This document shows positions 28,111-37,221 of a stretch of 64,000 nt of DNA, one piece after another. The notes beneath the pieces are model-generated. The model did not search any database, was not told the DNA's origin, and worked only from the letters and a program-made list of their open reading frames with translations. Origin of the DNA: Roseibium marinum (GTDB lineage: Bacteria > Pseudomonadota > Alphaproteobacteria > Rhizobiales > Stappiaceae); contig NZ_PPCN01000011.1 in the NCBI RefSeq assembly GCF_002906165.1, positions 1-64,000 of the forward strand. Reading direction: 5' to 3'. The position numbers were made by a program, and so were the translations under genes. Numbering within the stretch: position 1 is the stretch's first letter; every line of letters begins with the position of its first letter.

Positions 28111-29184
28111 ATGAAGCACTATAAGATCGCGGCCATTCCCGCCGACGGCATCGGCCCCGAGGTGATTGCAGCCGGCCTGCAGGCTCTTGAGGCCCTGTCG
28201 CGCAGGGATGGCGGCTTCTCGCTGGACGTGACCCATTTCGACTGGGGCTCGGAGCGTTACAAACGCACCGGCACCCTGATGCCGGAGGACGGCACGCAGC
28301 AGTTGAAGGAATTCGACGCGATCTTTTTCGGCGCGGTCGGGGCTCCGGACGTCCCGGACCACGTCACGCTCTGGGGACTGCGCCTGCCGATCTGCCAGGG
28401 TTTCGATCAATACGCCAATGTGCGGCCAACGAGAATCCTGCCCGGCATCTCGTCTCCGCTTGAAGGCGTCGGTATCGGTGATCTCGACTGGGTGATCGTG
28501 CGCGAAAACTCGGAAGGCGAGTATTCCGGACATGGCGGCCGGGCGCACAAGGGACTTCCCGAAGAAGTCGGTACGGAGGTCGCGATCTTCACCAGGGCCG
28601 GCGTCACCCGGATCATGCGCTATGCTTTCCGCCTCGCGCAGTCCCGCCCCCGCAAGTTCCTGACGGTGGTCACCAAATCCAACGCGCAGCGGCACGGAAT
28701 GGTCATGTGGGACGAGATCGCAGCCGAGGTTTCGCAGGAGTTTCCGGATGTGACCTGGGACAAGATGCTGGTCGACGCGATGACCGTGCGCATGGTCAAG
28801 GACCCCAAAAGCCTCGACACGATCGTCGCCACCAACCTGCAAGCCGACATCCTGTCGGATCTTGCCGGCGCGCTGGCCGGCAGCCTCGGCGTCGCCCCGA
28901 CCGCAAATATCGATCCGGAGCGGCGCTTTCCCTCAATGTTCGAACCCATTCACGGGTCTGCCTTCGACATCACGGGCAAAGGCATCGCCAATCCGGTCGC
29001 CACGTTCTGGACCGCTTCCCAGATGCTGGACCATCTGGGAGAAAAGAAGGCGGCGGACCGGCTGATGCGCGCGGTGGAAAAGGTCTGCGAGGATGGCATT
29101 CTGACACCCGATGTCGGCGGCAACGCGACGACGCAGGAGGTGACCGACGCGGTGTGCGAGGCCATTCGCAGCGAGAATATCTGA
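28111..29184 (+). CDS. ttuC: tartrate dehydrogenase / isopropylmalate dehydrogenase family protein
   Basis: A 357-residue beta-decarboxylating dehydrogenase. It begins IAAIPADGIGPEV and has the substrate loop NVRPTRILPG, IVRENSEGEYSG, the catalytic lysine in VVTKSNAQRHG, the metal-binding VDAMTVRMV...NLQADILSDL and the NAD-site EPIHGSAFDITGKG. These features fit the tartrate dehydrogenase/decarboxylase branch (TtuC) more than LeuB. It oxidises tartrate or malate with NAD+ and a divalent metal. ATG 28111 was chosen from the family N-terminus. It converges with the cyclo-ligase gene 57 bp downstream. Confidence 0.88.
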   Translation: MKHYKIAAIPADGIGPEVIAAGLQALEALSRRDGGFSLDVTHFDWGSERYKRTGTLMPEDGTQQLKEFDAIFFGAVGAPDVPDHVTLWGLRLPICQGFDQYANVRPTRILPGISSPLEGVGIGDLDWVIVRENSEGEYSGHGGRAHKGLPEEVGTEVAIFTRAGVTRIMRYAFRLAQSRPRKFLTVVTKSNAQRHGMVMWDEIAAEVSQEFPDVTWDKMLVDAMTVRMVKDPKSLDTIVATNLQADILSDLAGALAGSLGVAPTANIDPERRFPSMFEPIHGSAFDITGKGIANPVATFWTASQMLDHLGEKKAADRLMRAVEKVCEDGILTPDVGGNATTQEVTDAVCEAIRSENI

Positions 29185-29241
29185 GCGAGGAGATGGACGG
29201 TTTCCCGGCGCCTGCCGTTCCGAGTGGACCTTTCTAAAAGA

Positions 29242-29880
29242 TCACCCCTTCTCGGTCACAACAACATCCATCGCGATATCCCAGGGCAAGGGGAATATCG
29301 TCGGCATGCGGCAGAATTCAAAGCCCACTCCGACCGTCAGGGGTTTCCGGTCAAAGGCGGCCAGCGTGCGGTCGTAGTATCCGCCGCCGTTGCCAAGGCG
29401 GAAATTTTCGTCGTCAACGCCGACCAGCGGCGAGAGGATGATATCCGGCACCTGCGCCTCACCGGTGGCGGGGACTGGGATATTCCAGATCCCGCGCGAC
29501 ATGGCGCAGCCGGTGTGCCAAGGAAGGAACTGGAGCGGAGCTTCCTTCGTGGTCACGACAGGAAGCAGGACGGTCCGGCCCGCGCCGCTGAGATCCGTCA
29601 TCAGCAACCGCAAGTCCGGTTCGCCGCGGATGGGCCAGTAGACGGCGATTCTCGCGAAGGCTTTGTTCTCGAGAAACCGGTGCAGGTTGGCGATCAGCGC
29701 GATAGTCTTTTCCCGCCGTTCGGCGTTTTCCATCCGCCGCCGCTTTTCCATGAGGCGAATGCGTTCGGATTTGCGGAAACGGCTGACATCCCTGAAGGTC
29801 TGCTCATCGACGATATGTCCACCGACAAGTTTGCAGGCGTAACAGACAGGATCGCCGGGACGGTCTTCCTCTTCGCTCAT
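29242..29880 (-). CDS. 5-formyltetrahydrofolate cyclo-ligase
   Basis: A 212-residue FAU/YgfA family enzyme. The conserved folate/ATP region RLGNGGGYYDRTL is near the C-terminus, with YWPIRGEPDLR and PDIILSPLVGVD before it. It converts 5-formyl-THF to methenyl-THF using ATP, recycling folate for one-carbon reactions. ATG 29880 follows a GGAAG. Residues 1-25 form an extension with a CYAC pair that is not part of the catalytic core. It diverges from the Asp-box protein across 135 bp. Confidence 0.92.
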   Translation of the reverse strand: MSEEEDRPGDPVCYACKLVGGHIVDEQTFRDVSRFRKSERIRLMEKRRRMENAERREKTIALIANLHRFLENKAFARIAVYWPIRGEPDLRLLMTDLSGAGRTVLLPVVTTKEAPLQFLPWHTGCAMSRGIWNIPVPATGEAQVPDIILSPLVGVDDENFRLGNGGGYYDRTLAAFDRKPLTVGVGFEFCRMPTIFPLPWDIAMDVVVTEKG

Positions 29881-30015
29881 CCACTTCTTCCGAGTTTTGC
29901 GCAACCGATTTTCGCATGCTGTCAGGCGCGAGCCTTCGCCGCAAGTCCCCAAAATGAAGACGTGCCGACCGGCCATTTGGTGATAAAATGAGCGCAATTG
30001 TGTGGAGGTCTGGCG

Positions 30016-31176
30016 ATGAGCACAGGGGAATTGACAGTACTGGTTGGAACAACCAAGGGAGCGTTTCTGTTATCGGGCGGGCCGGAAAGGTCCGGCTGGA
30101 CCGTGAAGGGGCCCCTATGCAACGGCTGGCCGATCAATCACGTGATCGGCGATGCGCAAACCGGAACGATCTGGGCCGGCGGCGGGGGAGACTGGCACGG
30201 CGCGGGCGTCTGGCGCTCGGCCGATGGCGGGGAAAGCTGGGACCTTTGCAAGCTGACAAAAGGCACGATGGACGAATGGGCCGCCAGCGATCCGGATACG
30301 GCCGCCTTCCTCAACTGGACCCCGCAACCTGTGCCCTTCGACGACGATTTCTCACAGATCTGGTCGCTGGGTTTCGCCCATGGCAAGCTCTATGCCGGGA
30401 CGAAGCCGGCGCGCTTCCTGGCAAGCTCCGACGGCGGCAGGAGCTTTGAACATCTGGATGGCCTTGCCAACCATCCCACCGCGGACAGCTGGAACGGCGG
30501 CGCGGCGGGCCTCGTGCTGCACACGATCGTTTCCGACCCGCAAAATCCCGAAAAACTCTGGATCGGCATTTCCGCGGCGGGCGTGTTCGCAACGGAGGAT
30601 GGCGGCGTTACATGGGAGCGGCGCAACCGTCTTTCCAATGCGGCCTCCTGCGAGGGCCACAGCCATCCGGCCGCGCCGCGCGACGGGGAAACCGGCCACT
30701 GCGTGCACAACATGATGCGCGCGCCCGGCGACAACGACATTCTCTATCAGCAGAACCATCACGGCGTCTGGCGCTCGGCCGATGGCGGGCGGAGCTGGGA
30801 CAATATCACCGACGGCCTGCCCTCGACGTTCGGCTTTTCGATCCGCGTTCACCCCAGGGATCCGCAGACCGTGTGGACCCTGCCGCTCAACAGCGACACG
30901 GACGGACGCTTTCCACCGGATGCGGCAGCGGCCGTGTGGAAATCGACCGATGGTGGCAGCACTTGGGAAGCCAAGCGTGAAGGCCTGCCGCAGGAGGCCT
31001 GTTTTTTCACGGTGCTGCGTCAGGCAATGTCCGGCGACCAACGCGAGCCGGCCGGGCTCTATTTCGGCACGAATTCAGGCTCGGTCTTCGCCAGCCTGGA
31101 CGAAGGTGAGAGCTGGCAGGAAATCGCCCGGCATTTGCCGACGGTTCTTTCGGTGGAAGTGATGGACCGGAAGTAG
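30016..31176 (+). CDS. WD40/YVTN/BNR-like repeat-containing protein
   Basis: A 386-residue beta-propeller-like protein with six Asp-box (BNR) repeats, including ADGGESW, SDGGRSF, EDGGVTW, ADGGRSW, TDGGSTW and DEGESW, spaced through the chain. Such repeats occur in sialidases, sortilin-type propellers and photosystem assembly factors. There is no signal peptide, so a cytoplasmic location is likely, and sialidase catalytic residues are not evident. GGAGGT precedes the ATG. The function cannot be assigned; it diverges from the folate cyclo-ligase. Confidence 0.82.
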   Translation: MSTGELTVLVGTTKGAFLLSGGPERSGWTVKGPLCNGWPINHVIGDAQTGTIWAGGGGDWHGAGVWRSADGGESWDLCKLTKGTMDEWAASDPDTAAFLNWTPQPVPFDDDFSQIWSLGFAHGKLYAGTKPARFLASSDGGRSFEHLDGLANHPTADSWNGGAAGLVLHTIVSDPQNPEKLWIGISAAGVFATEDGGVTWERRNRLSNAASCEGHSHPAAPRDGETGHCVHNMMRAPGDNDILYQQNHHGVWRSADGGRSWDNITDGLPSTFGFSIRVHPRDPQTVWTLPLNSDTDGRFPPDAAAAVWKSTDGGSTWEAKREGLPQEACFFTVLRQAMSGDQREPAGLYFGTNSGSVFASLDEGESWQEIARHLPTVLSVEVMDRK

Positions 31177-31277
31177 CTGCATTGCCGGCGACCGGCGAGA
31201 CCTGGCCGCCGGACACCGGAACCGCCTGCCCTCTCCGGCCGCGCCCTGTCATGACCGTCTTCGAAGGCGTCGTTCGA

Positions 31278-31310
31278 GCCCGGGGATTGCGAGATGACGG
31301 TCCCCGGGGC
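31278..31310. other. GC-rich hairpin between convergent genes
   Basis: GCCCGGGGA at 31278-31286 pairs with TCCCCGGGGC at 31301-31310 around a 14-base loop. It lies between the convergent Asp-box and cytochrome genes but lacks a T-tract, so a terminator role is only possible. Confidence 0.35.
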
Positions 31311-31366
31311 GATGCTGCCCCGAAGACGGCATGAAGGGTAACGGCGCCACAGAGGACGGCCCGGAC

Positions 31367-34300
31367 TTACGGCGTGGCGCGATACTCCGCCGTGGCGCCG
31401 ACCTGCAGGACCCAGTCCTTGATCTCCGGCGTGTCGTCGCCCACCAGGTTCTCCGTCAGATACAACAGCCGGTTCGTGTCCTTGCTGCCCGCGCCGGTGC
31501 AGAAGCGGTCTTGCAGATAGAAGGGCGGCGTTGCCTGATACAGCAGCCGTGCCGTTACCCTGGTAACACTCGCGCCGGGCAGATCAAAGGCATAGGTCAG
31601 GCTGTCCGCGCCCGAGATCCTTCTTGAGCCCTCCACATCATAATCGGGGTCGATGACGCCCTTGGCATCGGTCACACCCAGCGCCGTCGTATCTTCGGCC
31701 AGATCCGCTTGCGCGCCCAGCGCTTTCGCGATCTCGATCCGGTGCGCCAGCGGCAGAAAGCCGGACGGGTAAAGCCGGTTGTCCTTGACCTCCGCGCAGA
31801 TCGACAGGAAGCTGGTTGTCAGCGTTCCGGCAGGCGTCGCGTCATGGCCGCAGCTTGCCTGTGTCGCATTTGCCGGCGGCGTGCTGACCAGTTCCTGATA
31901 GATTTGCGCCTGATCCTGTGCCGTGATCAGTTCAAAATGCGGCTGATGCGGCCGATCCTCCCAGTTGTCCGGGCGTTCGCATTGCTTCGTCCACCAGACC
32001 TCCCCCGTGACCGGGTCTTTCCCCGCGTCGACGATTTGTCCCGCCGGATTCACAGCCCCCGATTGCCACAGCACTTTGCCGGCCTCGTCATAGGCGGAGA
32101 ACTCGATAAAGGCGCGCCGGAACCCGACGCCGGAGGGAAACTTGTGCCCGGTCAGGTTGGTCACCGTCACCTCATAGGCATTTCCAAAGGGGGTGCCGGT
32201 CGCCGGGTTCGTTGGAGCGGACGCAGCTTTCACCACCTCGACGGTCGCTGTTGCGTTTCTCGCATTGTCGAGCATCGCGAGCTTTGTCAAATCGGCCGGG
32301 TCCAGGCCGTTGTCTCCGAGCGTCGCGCTTGAAGCGAGAAGACCAAGCACGTTGGGGAACTTGTCGGCCATCTCCACAAGGAACATGTTCAGACCGACCA
32401 GAGAATGCTTGGCGAAGCCTTCGCGATAGGGCAGGTCGATATTGTCCGCCGATTCAGCGTAATCGGAAGCCGGGAAATTCGTGCGCTCCTGGATGCCCGC
32501 GATTTTGCTCACGAAGTCCTGGCCATCCGGTGTCTTGCTCGGCAGATGGCAGCTCTGGCATTCCTGCGACTTGCTGCCCTGGTCGTCTTTGCCCAGCAGA
32601 TCCACACCCAGCAACTTGCCTGAGCGGTAATCGCTGAAGGCCCATTCGGGATAGGTTGTCTGTTCATAGACATGGCCAAGAATGTTCAGGTTTTCTCCGG
32701 CAGGATCCGTCACGCCCAGAACCGGCAAATGCACCGTGTGGCAAGAGCCGCAAACGACTGAGTCCTTGAAGCCCTCGTGATATTTCGGCGTTATGCCGAG
32801 AGAGTTCTGCATCGGCACGGTTTTGATCGCTCCGGCGGGATCGTCCGGTCCGCCAAACGGGCCGTTGATATCCGTCGCCGGGCCAACCTTGAAGCTGCCG
32901 GTGAAGGTGGCCGCGAAGTTGGTGTTGGCCGGTTTTCCGTCGCCGTTCTGGCTGAAGATCTCCTGGCGTTGCTCCACACAGGCGTTGCGTGTCTCCGGCG
33001 TTTTTGAACCATCGCTGTCATCGCCAGGACCGGCTACGGTTGCGTCGGAAAAATCCATCCGGTGACAGGACGTGCAGTTGATCCCGTCCCTGGCGAGGCC
33101 CGCATGGCGTGCAGCCAGATCATCGAATGCCGTTGGAATAGCGTCAAGATCGTCGCGCGTGAACTCTTCACAGGTGTTTGTCGACGCATCATACGTGTCG
33201 ATCTGGAACTGACGCTGACCTGAAATTCCGTGGCAGCCCAAACAGGTGTTTTCGATGAAGCTCGGTACGCTCTTTGCGCCCTTGTCATAGGTGCCCGGGT
33301 GGAACGTCCTCGTCTCGGAGGCCAATTGCGCGAAAAAGATCGGATCGCGCCCGGACAGTCCCATCGGAGAGGTGCGCCAGGTGGCATAAGGCGAATAGTT
33401 ATAAAGATGCGGGACCGCGGCGCCCTCGCCTGCGTTCTCAATGAGCTGTGCATGCTCCGCCACGGTGAGAGGGCGGGTCATGTCGAACTGCATCCCCGTC
33501 CCGCCCGCATCATGGCAACCGGCACATTGATCCGATGTCAGATACTGGCTGGAATCCGCGGGTTCTCCGGTAAAGGCGGTCGCGGTGTCATATGTCGAGC
33601 TGATCATGCTGACGTCGTCCGCATCGGCCGGAACCACGGTCTTGTCGTAGAGATATGTCTCGATCAGCCCTCTGGCCGTTTCCGGGTCGAGACGCTGGAA
33701 TGCCTCTTTCGCGGGCTGCAAGGCACGCTGCTGGTGCCCGTTTGCGATGCCGGCCGCCCCGGAAGTACCTGTCGTGGTCGACGGTGTCACGGAGGTCGGG
33801 TCGCTGAACACCTGCTTCTCAAACCAGGAATTGGTCAGATAGCTCTTTGGTTCGCCCGCGCCGACCTGCAGATTGTTCATGGTCGAAAATGTCGAATTGT
33901 CGACGGCTGAAGCGTGACAGTTCAAACAATATTGCCCAAAGCCCATCGCAGGCGGGCCCTGGTAAAGCGCAGGCCAGTCATTGGCGGAAGTGTTCTGAGT
34001 GGTCGCGGTGTTGCCGTGTTTCGTGGTCTGCGTCGCGAAGTTTTTTTGCGCATCGGCTTTGGTGTCGCCCTGAGCGAAAGCATAATAACCCCAATACCAG
34101 CCATCATACGTCGCCTCGGCCTCGCGCACCATGAATGCGATGCCGTGATCGGGATAAAGCGTCATCGGATCGCGATCCTGGCACACGGTGGCAGGCGCGG
34201 GATGCATTTCCTTCACGATGATCGCGCCATCGGGCATCGGGCGATCCGGCGGGCTGTATTCCGAGTCGTTCCCGGTCCGGAAGGTCGAGATCCAATCGAA

Positions 34301-34750
34301 CGCGATCTGGTTGTACCAGATCACGGCGGGCGAATGAAACGCGCTTTGAAAGGTTTCCCATGTGCCGGAGCCCGACGTGCCGAATGTCACGCCGGTTGCC
34401 ATGTCCGGTCCCAGTTGGCGCACATATTTGTCGCGATACCAGCCCTCACCAACGGGATTTCCAGCCTCGATGGGCGCCAATCGGCGATGGCACATATTGA
34501 TGAAGAACAGACTGACCAGATTTTCGTAGACTTCAGGCGCTGATTTGTCGCCGGAAGGCCGGGTCGCGCTTGGTGTCTTCAGCCGCTCTTCAAGCTCTCC
34601 GCACGTCGTGCCCTCGAACGTCCCTTCGGTCGGCGTTAGTCCGCCCGCGGTGTTGTAAGGGCTCGGCGGAGTGGCATCGCACCAGATCTCGGCCTGCGCG
34701 GAAAATGCGAATCCGACCATCGCAACGGCCGAAACAAAAGCCTTTATCAA
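31367..34750 (-). CDS. secreted six-heme c-type cytochrome with P460-like N-terminal region
   Basis: About 1127 residues with a signal peptide (AFVSAVAMVGFAFSAQA). Six CXXCH heme sites occur near residues 275 (CLNCH), 409 (CAGCH), 503 (CLGCH), 559 (CTSCH), 667 (CGSCH) and 731 (CQSCH). The part before the first heme, with DGAIIVKEMH and GWYWGYYAF, resembles the cytochrome P460 domain pattern. The C-terminal 380 residues lack hemes and contain NLTGHKFPSG, common in multiheme cytochromes, probably a beta domain. It should be periplasmic and transfer electrons; no partner or substrate is known. TTG 34750 follows a GGGGGGAAG and was preferred to TTG 34765. Confidence 0.85.
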   Translation of the reverse strand: MIKAFVSAVAMVGFAFSAQAEIWCDATPPSPYNTAGGLTPTEGTFEGTTCGELEERLKTPSATRPSGDKSAPEVYENLVSLFFINMCHRRLAPIEAGNPVGEGWYRDKYVRQLGPDMATGVTFGTSGSGTWETFQSAFHSPAVIWYNQIAFDWISTFRTGNDSEYSPPDRPMPDGAIIVKEMHPAPATVCQDRDPMTLYPDHGIAFMVREAEATYDGWYWGYYAFAQGDTKADAQKNFATQTTKHGNTATTQNTSANDWPALYQGPPAMGFGQYCLNCHASAVDNSTFSTMNNLQVGAGEPKSYLTNSWFEKQVFSDPTSVTPSTTTGTSGAAGIANGHQQRALQPAKEAFQRLDPETARGLIETYLYDKTVVPADADDVSMISSTYDTATAFTGEPADSSQYLTSDQCAGCHDAGGTGMQFDMTRPLTVAEHAQLIENAGEGAAVPHLYNYSPYATWRTSPMGLSGRDPIFFAQLASETRTFHPGTYDKGAKSVPSFIENTCLGCHGISGQRQFQIDTYDASTNTCEEFTRDDLDAIPTAFDDLAARHAGLARDGINCTSCHRMDFSDATVAGPGDDSDGSKTPETRNACVEQRQEIFSQNGDGKPANTNFAATFTGSFKVGPATDINGPFGGPDDPAGAIKTVPMQNSLGITPKYHEGFKDSVVCGSCHTVHLPVLGVTDPAGENLNILGHVYEQTTYPEWAFSDYRSGKLLGVDLLGKDDQGSKSQECQSCHLPSKTPDGQDFVSKIAGIQERTNFPASDYAESADNIDLPYREGFAKHSLVGLNMFLVEMADKFPNVLGLLASSATLGDNGLDPADLTKLAMLDNARNATATVEVVKAASAPTNPATGTPFGNAYEVTVTNLTGHKFPSGVGFRRAFIEFSAYDEAGKVLWQSGAVNPAGQIVDAGKDPVTGEVWWTKQCERPDNWEDRPHQPHFELITAQDQAQIYQELVSTPPANATQASCGHDATPAGTLTTSFLSICAEVKDNRLYPSGFLPLAHRIEIAKALGAQADLAEDTTALGVTDAKGVIDPDYDVEGSRRISGADSLTYAFDLPGASVTRVTARLLYQATPPFYLQDRFCTGAGSKDTNRLLYLTENLVGDDTPEIKDWVLQVGATAEYRATP

Positions 34751-35002
34751 CGCTTCCCCCCCCAAAAAACTTATTTTTCAGGCAATCTGGACAGATCTGC
34801 AGCCTGGCGTCCTGACAGGCAGGAAACACAGTTCGCGTCCGCAGAAAATCACATCGCGCCTGATGAGCAAGAATCTCTCTGGCATCACGGTAAGTTGCTT
34901 ACGTGACTTGATCAATCTGCCATTTGGGAAAATGCGCGCTCGTCCACGACACCCGTTCTCACTGGGCTGGAAAACACCGGGAAACACGACGCCTCCGGAG
35001 AG

Positions 35003-37099
35003 TTAAACCGCTCTCACCCACACGGCGGTGTCGTGAAACGCCGCGCCGCCATAGGGCGCGACCGGGTCGGCACCGGTAAGGGTGTTGATGCCCTTGCCGT
35101 CCTCGAAAGCGTCGTTGGGCCACAGGCCTTCGGAAATCACGGTCCCCGGGGCGACGATCTCAACCAGCCGAGCATGAAGCGTGACCACGCCGCGCCGGTT
35201 GCCCATCGTCACCTTCGCGCCGTCGCCGATGCCGAAACGGGCGGCGTCGTCCGGTCGCAGCCAGGCCTCGGGCCGACCTTCCTTTTTCCTTGAACTGTCC
35301 GTCTCGTTGAAGGTCGAGTTGAGGAAGGAGCGCGCCGGGGCCGTCACCAGGCGGAGCGGATGCTGTTCGTCGGCGATTTCGATGCTGTCCCACTGGTCGG
35401 GCAGCTCGGGCATCGTTTGCCAGGGACCGAAAGGATCGCCCTCCGGCTTGTTGGGCGCCGCGGAGCGGCCCCAGTCCGGCCTGAAATGGAACCTGCCGTC
35501 CGCGTGGCCGAAGCCATTCAGATAGTGCGCGGTCTCGAAATCCGGCTGCAGGTCGATCCATTTGCCCGCTTCCAGATCCTCGAGCCTCCCGTAACCGGAA
35601 TTCTCCAGCATCCAGCCGATATGATCGCGCACGCTCATATCGGATCCCGGATGAGATCTTGCACTGACACGTTCGGCTATCTCGTTGATAACAAAAATAT
35701 TCTCGCGCGGCCCCTCTGGCGGCTCAACCGCCTTCGGCCCGAGCATCAGATACTGGTGCCCGCCACCCTTGTAGATATCGTCATGTTCCAGAAACTGTGT
35801 GGCGGGAAGAACAATGTCGGCCATTTTCGCCGTTTCGGTCATGAACTGTTCGTGGACCACGGTGAACAGATCCTCACGGGCAAAGCCCTGTTTGACCCGA
35901 TCCTGCTCCGGGGCCACCGACACCGGGTTGGTGTTCTGGATCAGCATGGCCTTGACCGGGGGACCTCCGCGCAAGGCGGCTTCATCGCCGGTCAGGATAC
36001 GCCCGATCAGGCACTGGTCGAGGGCGCGCACGGCAGGATCTTGCAGCGATCCGGCCTCGATCATCTCCTTGTTGAGCTCGTAGATGGCGCCGTTGTTGTG
36101 AAAGGCGCCGCCACCCTCGTATTTCCACGCGCCGGAGACAGCGGCAATCGAACAGGCGGCATGCATCGCAACGACGCCGTTGCGCGAACGGGTGAAGCCG
36201 TAACCGAGCCGGAAATAGGTCTTTTTCACTTCGCCGATCAGCCGCGCGGCTTCCTCAATGCGAGCAGCTTCAAGCCCGGTGATCGCGGCGGCCCATTCCG
36301 GCGACCTGGACTGAAGATGGGCTTCCAGCTCGTCCGGGCAGTCGGTGAATTTTTCCAGATAGTCCCGGTCGGCGAAACCCTCACGGAAGAGAACATGCAT
36401 GATCGCGCAGGCGAGTGCGGCGTCTGTGCCGGGTTTCACGATCAGGCCGATATCGGCCTGTTTCATCGTCTCGGTCCGGTAGACATCGACGACGATGATC
36501 CGGGCGCCGCGTTTCTTGCGCGCCGCGATCGCGTGGGTCATGACGTTGACCTGGGTCGCGACAGGATTGGTGCCCCAGATGACAATCTGGTCGGAAACCG
36601 CCATCTCGCGCGGATCGGGTCCGGCAAGCCTTCCCGTCCCGGCCACGTAGCCGGTCCAGGCCATGTTGGTGCAGATACTGTCGAACTGACGCGAATAGCC
36701 CTTGGTGTGGCGCAGCCGGTGAATGCTGTCGCGCTGGACCAGCCCCATCGTTCCGGCATAATGGTAGGGCCAGACGCTTTGCGCGCCGAATTCAGCTTCG
36801 GCCGACAAAAATCTCTCGCCGATCAGGTCGAGAGCCGCGTCCCAGGAGATTTCCTCGAAGCTGCCCTCGCCCTTGCCGCCAACCCGGCGCATCGGCTTCA
36901 GCAGGCGTTCGGGATGATAGAGCCGTTCCGCGTAGCGAGCGACCTTGGCGCAGATCACCCCGGCCGTGTAGTCGTTGTCCCTTGCCCCGTTCAGGCGTTT
37001 GACCTTGCCATCGGGATCGAACTGCACGTCGAGGGCGCAAGTGGACGGACAGTCGTGAGGACAGGCGGAAAAGGCGGTTTTGGGCGGCAGCTGTGTCAT
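35003..37099 (-). CDS. molybdopterin-containing oxidoreductase, DMSO reductase family
   Basis: A 698-residue molybdoenzyme. The N-terminal cluster motif CPHDCPSTC and a later cysteine (VICAKV) should bind one 4Fe-4S cluster. The molybdopterin-binding body follows (for example IVIWGTNPVATQVN and MLIQNTNPVS), and a C-terminal MopB dinucleotide-binding domain begins near RLVTAPARSFLNSTF. No twin-arginine signal is present, so the enzyme is cytoplasmic. No electron-transfer or membrane subunit lies next to it. The substrate is unknown; single-subunit homologues are often annotated simply as molybdopterin oxidoreductases. ATG 37099 precedes the cluster motif by 12 residues. Confidence 0.9.
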   Translation of the reverse strand: MTQLPPKTAFSACPHDCPSTCALDVQFDPDGKVKRLNGARDNDYTAGVICAKVARYAERLYHPERLLKPMRRVGGKGEGSFEEISWDAALDLIGERFLSAEAEFGAQSVWPYHYAGTMGLVQRDSIHRLRHTKGYSRQFDSICTNMAWTGYVAGTGRLAGPDPREMAVSDQIVIWGTNPVATQVNVMTHAIAARKKRGARIIVVDVYRTETMKQADIGLIVKPGTDAALACAIMHVLFREGFADRDYLEKFTDCPDELEAHLQSRSPEWAAAITGLEAARIEEAARLIGEVKKTYFRLGYGFTRSRNGVVAMHAACSIAAVSGAWKYEGGGAFHNNGAIYELNKEMIEAGSLQDPAVRALDQCLIGRILTGDEAALRGGPPVKAMLIQNTNPVSVAPEQDRVKQGFAREDLFTVVHEQFMTETAKMADIVLPATQFLEHDDIYKGGGHQYLMLGPKAVEPPEGPRENIFVINEIAERVSARSHPGSDMSVRDHIGWMLENSGYGRLEDLEAGKWIDLQPDFETAHYLNGFGHADGRFHFRPDWGRSAAPNKPEGDPFGPWQTMPELPDQWDSIEIADEQHPLRLVTAPARSFLNSTFNETDSSRKKEGRPEAWLRPDDAARFGIGDGAKVTMGNRRGVVTLHARLVEIVAPGTVISEGLWPNDAFEDGKGINTLTGADPVAPYGGAAFHDTAVWVRAV

Positions 37100-37221
37100 C
37101 TCGGTCCAATCGGATTGAGCCGGCAAGTTCCCCGCCCTTCGGCCGCCTGTCAAGCCCGGAGACACACCACAACGCGCCCCCGGATCAACTGACCTTCAAT
37201 TGGAATCGATCGGAAAAACCG

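Noticed and set aside
27616-28112. Minus-strand frames between purN and the dehydrogenase gene
   Set aside because: Cys/Arg/Pro-rich, no ribosome-binding site, overlapping purN; read as non-coding.
29881-30015. Possible 6S RNA next to the folate cyclo-ligase gene
   Set aside because: 6S RNA often neighbours this gene, but the 135-bp gap is short for it, and I see no long rod-shaped hairpin with a central bubble.
35360-37192. 610-codon plus-strand frame opposite the molybdoenzyme
   Set aside because: Composition and position are those of a shadow frame; the minus-strand protein has clear cluster and cofactor motifs.
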